DNA from: Daldinia sp. FL1419
Taxonomy: Eukaryota > Ascomycota > Sordariomycetes > Xylariales > Hypoxylaceae
Direction: 5' to 3'
Length of the DNA: 27,461 bases
Assembly: GCA_025201765.1 (NCBI GenBank)
Contig: MU623613.1
Coordinates: forward strand, 1 to 27,461
Below, piece after piece: positions 21,010-27,461 of the stretch; the stretch's first letter is position 1; every line of letters begins with the position of its first letter. The notes beneath the pieces were generated by a model, which made no database searches, was not told the DNA's origin, and worked only from the letters and a program-made list of their open reading frames with translations. Both the position numbers and the translations under genes were made by a program.

Positions 21010-22117
21010 GCAGGGCTAGCTGAAGAGAGTAGAAAAGAGTGATTTCTGTATGGAACGTATCCAAAAAGCGGCAGCATGAACAAAAAGGGCATGGCCAAAA
21101 GTATGGGGTGCATTACTTCAGGTGAGGGTAAAAAGTCTATATTTGAGATAAGGCTACAAGGTAGGCTGAGTTGTATACAATAGGAGCAAGGACTAAAATC
21201 TAACATAAATCGCAAATATATAGCTCCGGACTCCATAAAATAAATGTCAAAATGTTTAAGTAATGTAGATAGTATGACCACAAGCCCATCGAGACTAGCT
21301 ATAGGTAATTCCTTAGAAGTAGATATCCAGACTAAAGCGTAAGATCAGCTTGATGTGGCTGTGGGTATTCTACTTGAGGCTATATCTTGATGCGGGTTCT
21401 AGTACGGAAACCCTAAACAGTGTGAACCCACAAGTCGTAGGGCTAGAGTTTCCTTACATAAGTAGCGATTACATATCACCTCCTATTTAGCAAATAGAGG
21501 ATAACGTACGTATGGCTACTATCCCTGGAAGCTGGAAGGATCTTATCATAAAACGTTCGGTGATTCTACTTATAATGATCAATATAGAGAGTAATTCGCC
21601 GTCATCAGATCTACAACTTCATTGATCAATGAGAAAAAGGACTCCATGAGCGAGTTCTATCATCGGGGTTGCGCCACCCTTACGTGTGTCCCTGGACAGA
21701 TTGCAAGCTTATTATTTGATAAAGAGGGAATCGTTCCAGGCTGCAACGACTGTGAATAATTCAACCAGCAGTATGACCAGCGAGCAAGTACGCTTTTCAA
21801 GACCAGGATAGTTATATAATCAACTAGCAACAGTACACGCCCAGCGAGTCACCTCCAACATCGCAGCCCACGGGTACCCAAACGCAATAAAGGCACTTTA
21901 ATCCTAGTTAATTGCCAGACAGGCATATGCGGGTTTGTATACAGCAACGCCGCCACAGACAACATCTAACCTGAACATACGTAACCTGTGCTAAAGACGC
22001 TAATAGAGTATCAAAAGGCCGAGTAACATCGTATCCTATAGTATCTGTGGACAGGACCTTGGGCAGATCTTCATGGGAGACAAGGATAAATATAATATGC
22101 GGTTTTAAGTGTACGGT
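21010..22117. other. Intergenic region between convergent genes
   Basis: This is 1.1 kb of normal-composition DNA between the stop codons of homocitrate synthase and SRP14. An AATAAA at 21,239-21,244, 230 nt after the homocitrate synthase stop, is a possible polyadenylation signal. Open frames here are short, and the longest (minus strand, about 20,880-21,281) overlaps the last exon in antisense and resembles nothing. An ATG at 21,773 followed by GT/AG-like signals could give a tiny spliced peptide, but I do not recognise it. Otherwise I see nothing. Confidence 0.5.
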
Positions 22118-22639
22118 TCAAGAGCCGGCCGGTGTGGTGGGGCCCTTCTTCTTCTTGGCCTTGCCCTTTCGCTTGCTACGATCCCTTGGCTTTAACGTGA
22201 CCATACCAGCTTTGCATACCTCGGCATATCTGTCGAAAAAAGTGGAAAGAGTGTCGGGCTCAACAATAGTCGATAGCTTGACCTTGTCGTCTCGCCGCTC
22301 CTTCCCTTTAGCATTTGTCGCCCGAATGAGTACGGGTAGAGGCTGTGAGGGGTGCAGATCGGGAAGGATGCTACCGCTAGTTGGATCGGGAATGGGATGG
22401 CTGTGGGTTACTATATAGTGGAAAGACATGAGGTTAATAGAACCGCGAGAGCTGACGGAAGGGAAGGGTGGTTCCAACTGACACCTCTTTTGCACCAGGA
22501 TAATGGAGCCATGGTCTTTGCCCTTCTTTTGGTTGAAAAGCCCGGCGAGTCTGATGAAGAACTTGAACGAGAGAATTAGCGAGAAATCTCAAAAAGTAGA
22601 TGGATGCAAATATACTTCATCGTTACTTATGTATGCCAT
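22118..22639 (-). CDS. SRP14: Signal recognition particle subunit SRP14, 3 exons
   Basis: SRP14 binds the Alu domain of SRP RNA together with SRP9 (SRP21 in yeasts) and slows elongation while the ribosome is brought to the ER membrane. Exons on the minus strand: 22639-22616, 22561-22483, 22410-22118; 396 nt, 131 aa. Introns are 54 bp (GTATAT...CAAG) and 72 bp (GTCAGT...ATATAG). The second pair was chosen over a nearby GTGTCA donor because it keeps frame and restores the family's Gln-Lys-Arg-Leu at the junction. Recognisable family parts are the N-terminal SNDEFF stretch (residues 5-10), HGSIILVQKRL, LPVLIRATN, the KVKLSTIVEP strand, FFDRYAEVCKAGM, and a Lys/Arg-rich C-terminal tail typical of SRP14 RNA-binding proteins. 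Start choice: this ATG gives the conserved N-terminus directly. A 123-codon plus-strand frame over the same DNA is its shadow. The gene is convergent with homocitrate synthase. The upstream region is short before repeat DNA begins. Confidence 0.9.
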
Positions 22640-22760
22640 GGTGGGATGGAGGTTAAGAGGAGATAATAATGTAATTATTATGTCTTAAGTTTTCTTAGGT
22701 GGTATTTGGTTGCATAATGTTGGATTAGTAAGCCTCAAAATTAGCGTGGAAAATTCTCTC
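22640..22760 (-). promoter_or_regulatory. SRP14 upstream region, bounded by repeat DNA
   Basis: Only about 120 bp of near-normal composition separate the SRP14 start codon from strongly AT-rich DNA. No clear TATA or known fungal site was identified. The region contains the right member of the island-flanking inverted repeat (22,664-22,712). The D2 transposon starts 278 bp upstream of the ATG, so any essential promoter must fit in that space or include AT-rich DNA. Confidence 0.4.
22664..22712 (-). repeat. Right member of an inverted repeat pair flanking the gene island
   Basis: On the plus strand TGTCTTAAGTTTTCTTAGGT is followed by GGTATTTGGTTGCATAATG. Reverse-complemented, its core matches 18,232-18,255 at 21 of 23 aligned positions with one gap. 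The outer part GGTATTTGGTTGCA resembles transposon termini that I know from other genomes, so it may be an element end pointing away from the island. It lies about 25-73 bp upstream of the SRP14 start codon. Confidence 0.5.
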
Positions 22761-22909
22761 CCTTATTACAATTCTATAAAAAGCTTTATTGTTCTTTTTA
22801 GAATTTTAAGAATAATAAAAATAACTTAAATTTTATAATTATAATTTTTTATATATTATGTAATAATTAAGAATTTCAATTATATTTTAATATAAATATA
22901 TAATTATTA
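22761..22909. other. AT-rich transition, no feature recognised
   Basis: Composition falls sharply after about 22,760. The stretch has no frame and no match to families B, C or D that I can see. It ends at the target duplication of D2. Confidence 0.35.
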
Positions 22910-22917
22910 TTAATTTA

Positions 22918-24109
22918 GAACAACATTAGTTGGGCAGTAGGGGGTGTGATATTTAAATAGTAATTATATAATTTATAAGGTGTATTATAGGTACGTATTT
23001 TTATATATAATTTTAATAATAGCCTTTTGTACCAAAAGTAAACCTTTTTTTTTAATTTTAATATATTACCCAGCAAAATCCTTATTATTTATATTAAATC
23101 TCAACCTTCCAATCGCTAGCGAGAATTAATTGCGCAATCTTGGCATATTTCCCCAAATTCAACATCACTTAATATCTTCAATATCTTCAACTCAAAAAAA
23201 TTACAAAAAATACTAGAATTTAATTGAATTTTTCCTAATTTAATTAGTAAAAGATTCGTATAATTTAAGCTTATTTTGGTAGTATAATTGATATAGTTTA
23301 CAATAAGTATCAATATAAGAAAGGGTTGGAATTTTTAAGGTAGAATGCCAAGACTGCGCAATTAATTTTTTCTTCTGATGGCCTTCTTAATTTAATACCT
23401 TATTTATATTAAATCAACCTTTTTCTAATTGTAATAATAAGCTGTAATAATGTTGCTCTTAATATTCTTGGTAAATTTATTAAATAATTAATTAATTAAA
23501 TTGTAAGATTTATAAAAATAGTTAATTGTACAATATATATAAAGGTATATAAATTCTATAATAAATTAAATATTAAATAAGAGCTTTAATAATTCTTGTA
23601 AGATATGCCCTACATTTTAATTAATTTATAATTATATTTTAATAAAAATATTAAAATAATCAAATAAATAAACTGTTATATGTGATTGTTTTGCAATAAT
23701 AGTGCATATAGTAAGGTTATAAATTTAAAAAAAAATATATATTATTTATATGAAACTATATAGAAATAATTTCTAAAGAACTATTTATAATTTGAATTAA
23801 TTAGGTAAAAAAATAACTTTTAAAGGCTTATATATATCTAAATAAATATATATAAATTTTATAAGGGTTTATTAAGGTCCTTCGGAATAGCTTTTATTAC
23901 ATACTCCTGCTACATATCCCTATTACATATTACAACCACGTACTCATATTATACTAATTTAGTATCTTTTTCAAAAAATTAAAATCCTAAGGAAGTATAA
24001 AAAAATACCAGGAAATATGTACTAAAAAGTACGTACCCTTTGGGAACCCCATTTCTTTTATGGTTATTGCCCAAATATCACACCTCCTACTGCCCAACTA
24101 ATATTATTC
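22918..24109 (-). mobile_element. Family D inverted-repeat DNA transposon, copy D2, with nested element E
   Basis: The element is 1,192 bp with the perfect 8-bp duplication TTAATTTA at 22,910-22,917 and 24,110-24,117. The left end (GAACAACATTAGTTGGGCAG) matches the right end of D1 and vice versa, so it is reversed relative to D1. Its interior differs: one long unit (about 23,570-23,960) instead of two, plus nested element E (23,080-23,421). The long unit reads in the same genomic direction as in D1 although the ends are reversed, so it lies in the opposite orientation within the element. There is no transposase; a hAT-like non-autonomous element is the best guess from the duplication length. 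Confidence 0.85.
23080..23421. mobile_element. Nested palindromic element E inside D2
   Basis: Imperfect inverted arms of about 40 bp lie at about 23,104-23,150 and 23,340-23,385. They share AATTAATTGCGCAATCTTGG on the left and its inverse, with one G/A difference, on the right. Outside them are near-identical direct repeats of about 25 bp (ATTTATATTAAATC core, at 23,088-23,101 and 23,402-23,415), of which D1 has only one copy. This supports a later insertion or local duplication. The arms keep C and G that the surroundings have lost. A 65-codon frame across it is not convincing. It is MITE-like by size (about 300 bp); the family is unknown. Confidence 0.55.
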
Positions 24110-24129
24110 TTAATTTAATTAATTAATTT

Positions 24130-24660
24130 ATTATTTATTTATTATTACTCCAATCTACCTAGAATATATTATGAATATCTGGTTTATCTTTTGGTATTTG
24201 TTCTGGGTAAGAATTATATTTTGGAGAAAACCTATTTATTATTTATTTAATTAAATTAAATTATTATAATTTTAATTTTATTTTATATTTTTAATAAAAT
24301 TTATTTTTTAATAAAAATAATTAAATTTTAATATAGAAAAATTTTTAATATATTATAATATTTAAATTTTATAAAATAATATAATAATAATATAAATATG
24401 GAATAATAATAAAATCTAAAATAATTTTATTATTTTTTTAATAAATAATAAAAATATTATTATATTATAAAAAAGTTATTTTAAAAGAGGGCTAGAATAT
24501 GTATAATTTATGTAAAATATAAATATATATGAATATTTTTATATTTTTATGAAAAACCATTATTTATTCTTATTTTTATAATTTTCTTTTCAATATTACA
24601 ACATTATATTTGCTTTCCAAAATGGCTTAAAACAGTGCTACTAACCCTTAATTTAATTAT
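24130..24660 (-). mobile_element. Family B repeat, copy B3 (3' part)
   Basis: The reverse complement carries the B tail: ATTGAAAAGA near 24,590, the TTATTATTCCATA region near 24,400, a mutated form of the CAGTTCC/TACCCGGAAC box near 24,200-24,230, and TCTAGGTAGATTGGAGTAAT followed by simple repeat that runs to the edge of D2. Similarity to B4 and B2 fades beyond about 24,660, so this is a truncated or diverged copy. It is strongly RIPed. Confidence 0.6.
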
Positions 24661-25064
24661 AATTAATTAAATAATATTATTTAAAAATATTATAAGAAAT
24701 AATTATTTATTTATAATTATTAATTAAAAAATATAGAATTAGGTTTTTATAATTTTAATTTATAATTTAAATATATAAAATTAATTAAATTTTAATAATA
24801 TTAATTTAATAAAAGACTTTTATTTTTCTAATCTTTTAATTAATATAATTAAATATTAAGGATTTTAAAATTAATATTAAAAATTTAAATAATTTATTAA
24901 TTTTTAAAAGAAATAAATGAAATATCAAAAGATATTTAATCATTTAATTATAAAAAATTATTTTTAAAATATAAATTAATTTATATTATTTAAGAAGTTT
25001 TATTATAATAAAGATATATAAATATATATATAATTTATAATTTTATATAATTATTATTATTATT
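24661..25064. other. AT-rich spacer between two B copies, no feature recognised
   Basis: It is almost pure A and T with short palindromic A/T runs. No match to B2 upstream sequence could be followed here, and no frame or RNA gene is visible. It ends in an ATT simple repeat (about 25,045-25,070) that is the tail of B4. Confidence 0.35.
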
Positions 25065-27461
25065 TATTATTACCCCGATTTACCTAGAATATATTATAGG
25101 TATCTGATCCATCTTTTAATATTTGTTCTGGGTAAGAACTATATTCCAGAAAAAACCTATTTATTGCCTATTTAAATAAATTATATTATTATAATTTTTG
25201 ATTTTATTTTATATTTTTATTAAAATTTACCTTTTAATAAAAATAATTAGATTTTAATATAAAAAAATATTTTATATATTATAATATTTAAGTTTTATAA
25301 AATAATATGGTAATGGCTCAAATATGGAATAATAATAAAATCCAAAATAATTTTATTATTTTTTTTAATAAATAATAAAAATATTATTACATTATAAAAA
25401 AATTATTTTGAAAAAAGATTAAAATATATATGATTTATATAAAATATAAATATATATGAATGATTTTATATTTTTATGAAAAGCCATTATTTATTTTTAT
25501 TTTTATAATTCTTTTTAATATTATAATATTATATTTACTTTTCTAAAATAATTTAAAATAATATTATTAATTTATGGTCTTTTTTGATTAATTTTAATTC
25601 TTTTTATATATTTTATTTATATTTCATAATATTATAATATAATATTATTATGTCTGTTGCGTTTATAGTCTGGTGTTATTTTAAAAAAATTATTTTATTT
25701 TTTTGTATATATTGTATTAAATAAAAAAAAATTTATATATTTGTAAATATTTTATTATTTCTTTAATTTAATTTTATTATTAACCTTCTTTAAATATTTT
25801 AATCCTTTTATTAGAAATTATTATAATATTTTAAATCTAATATAATATTTTAATATTATATTATATTAGGATTATAATTTTGGTATGGTTATATGTTATG
25901 AAGATGATTTGTTTGTTAAAGATGGGGAATTATATAAAAAATGTGGTTATATTTTTCTAATGTAGTTCTAAGAATTAATTATTAAGATTTTATTATAATT
26001 TTTTTAAAATTCTTAGGTTTTTGAGAAGTTTATTAAAGAATTATTAATAATGTTTAATAATTATTTTTGTTATATTTGGTCTTTTACTTATTAGGTCTAT
26101 AACTTTCATATATTCCAATAATTTTGGAAGGATTATTTGTTTTAGTGTTATTGATGTTGTGATTATTTTATGGTATAATTTTGTTTTATATTTATTTTAT
26201 TAATATTTATTAATTATGATATAAGGTTTATGGGGAAATTAGTTTTGGAGGAAAGTATATATATATTACCTTCTTTTTAATGACCTATATTATTCTTATA
26301 TATTATTATTATAATAATCTTTTATTTAAGAAGTTCAATTAATACTAAATATTTTATTATTTTTTAATAATAATTTGTTATAAATTTTTAATAATTTCTT
26401 AATATATTTAAATTTAAGTTCTAATAAATACAACCTTCTTTTTAAAAATATATTTGTTTTTATTCAAAATTCTTTAATATATATGATTAAGGAGAATAAG
26501 GAGGAGGATAAGGAGGTGGATATAAAGGAAGGCAATTTTGATAAATATAATTTAAAATAGGTATAGAATAATTCCAGGTAAATATAATTTTTTTAAAAGA
26601 CCCTATTAATATATTATTATTTATATCTTTTTATTTAATTATAGACTTTTCCTATTTAGTTTAAAATTTTTGGAAATGTTTATATTAGGTAAGTTATAAT
26701 ATTATTCTATATATAAATAATTAAACCTATTTAAGGAATTAATAGATTATTAATAGGATTTTATTAAGGTTAGATAATATTTTTTTATAATTTGTATTAG
26801 TTAAGAAAGCTTTTAAGGTTAAATTTTGTTTGAGATAGGTTTATGTTGGAGTGTATTTGGAATATTTAAGAATTATATATTGTATTATTTTCTTTTTATT
26901 ATATTTATATTTAAAAATATTTATTTTAAGAACCTTTTTATTAAATAGGAAAGTTTTTAATCTTATTTTTTTGGTGCATATCTATAATAATATTAATATT
27001 TTATATTTTTGTAAATTAAAATATTAATTATTAAATTTTATATTAAAGGGTAGTGATTAAATTGTTAGTATAATAATATCCTTTTTATATTAATTTTATT
27101 TTTTTATTTAATAATTTAAAAGGATTTTTTTAAGGTATTAATATTTTTTTTATTTAATATTTTAATTAATTCTAATTTTTGTAATATATATATTTAATAT
27201 TTAAGTAATAATGGAAAAACTTTATTATTTTTTAGGCTTTTAAGATTCCACTTATTTTTAAATTTTCTATTTTATTTCTTAAATCTTAAAATTGAAACTT
27301 TCTTTATTCATATAAAATTTAATTATTATTATTATTATTTGTAAATAAAAATATATTGGGGGGTAACTTAATTTTATTTTTAATTATAATATTTTTATTA
27401 TTTTATATATATTACTAATTTTTTTAAATAAATTAATTAGATGATATTTAATTTTTTAATA
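25065..27461 (-). mobile_element. Family B repeat, copy B4 (runs off the window)
   Basis: This is the reverse complement of B2 along its visible length, from the tail (25,065-25,165, TACCCCGATTTACCTAGAAT) to the window edge, which corresponds to about 11,660 in B2. The plus strand from about 25,600 keeps G and has little C, so here the strand opposite to the B coding direction lost C. A purine-rich tract GGAGAATAAGGAGGAGGATA at about 26,489 is the best-kept landmark and encodes a Pro/Tyr-rich stretch on the minus strand. At 25,664-25,690 a small patch keeps GC-rich sequence (CTGTTGCG) that is lost in B2. No enzymatic domain could be read. Confidence 0.6.

Noticed and set aside
20880..21281. 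133-codon minus-strand open frame
   Set aside because: It is antisense to the last exon and 3' region of homocitrate synthase; no similarity recognised.
22047..22418. 123-codon plus-strand open frame
   Set aside because: It lies antisense to SRP14, whose spliced minus-strand frame has clear family motifs.
22195..22482. Longer SRP14 reading frame reading straight through intron 2 from 22,495
   Set aside because: It is open but inserts a segment unlike SRP14 after Gln-Lys-Arg; splicing GTCAGT to ATATAG restores the family's Gln-Lys-Arg-Leu and keeps the frame.

Overview
The window looks like a filamentous ascomycete (Pezizomycotina) chromosome with a two-speed structure. About 4.3 kb of normal-composition, gene-bearing DNA (about 18,476-22,760) sits between long, extremely AT-rich blocks made of transposon remains. 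Those blocks carry the signs of repeat-induced point mutation (RIP): paired repeats differ almost only by C/T and G/A transitions, reading frames are broken at former CAA/CAG codons, and long stretches have lost G or C from one strand only. The class cannot be fixed from the sequence alone.

Left block (1-9,302). A decayed LINE-type reverse transcriptase fragment lies at 1,182-1,423. A complete Ty1/copia retrotransposon on the minus strand (1,429-8,240) follows. It has 179-bp LTRs of identical length, a 5-bp target duplication GGTTG and the order gag region, Ser/Thr/Asn-rich linker, integrase, RT, RNase H. It is inserted in a second repeat, family B, which resumes at 8,246 and ends at about 8,690.

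Middle block (9,303-18,217). Two copies of a tandem-array element (family C: 9,303-11,517 and 14,774-17,507) share a terminal hairpin motif CCGGACTTCGTCCTGG. A long family B copy lies between them. The second C copy is split by a 1.2-kb inverted-repeat DNA transposon (family D1) with a perfect 8-bp target duplication.

Gene island (18,476-22,760). Two convergent housekeeping genes are present. Homocitrate synthase (plus strand, 15 exons, 423 aa) catalyses the first step of the alpha-aminoadipate lysine pathway. SRP14 (minus strand, 3 exons, 131 aa) encodes an Alu-domain subunit of the signal recognition particle. Both were rebuilt exon by exon; neither is a single open frame. They are neighbours but not a pathway.

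Right block (22,761-27,461). A second D element (D2, reversed relative to D1, perfect 8-bp TSD) lies 278 bp upstream of the SRP14 start codon and contains a nested palindromic element E. Two family B copies on the minus strand follow, the second running off the window.

I see no new enzymatic or defence system. The most unusual points are the reciprocal repeat motifs at the two edges of the gene island, the captured satellite units that lie in opposite orientation inside the two D elements, the strand-switching RIP skew, and the 8-nt microexon in the homocitrate synthase gene.
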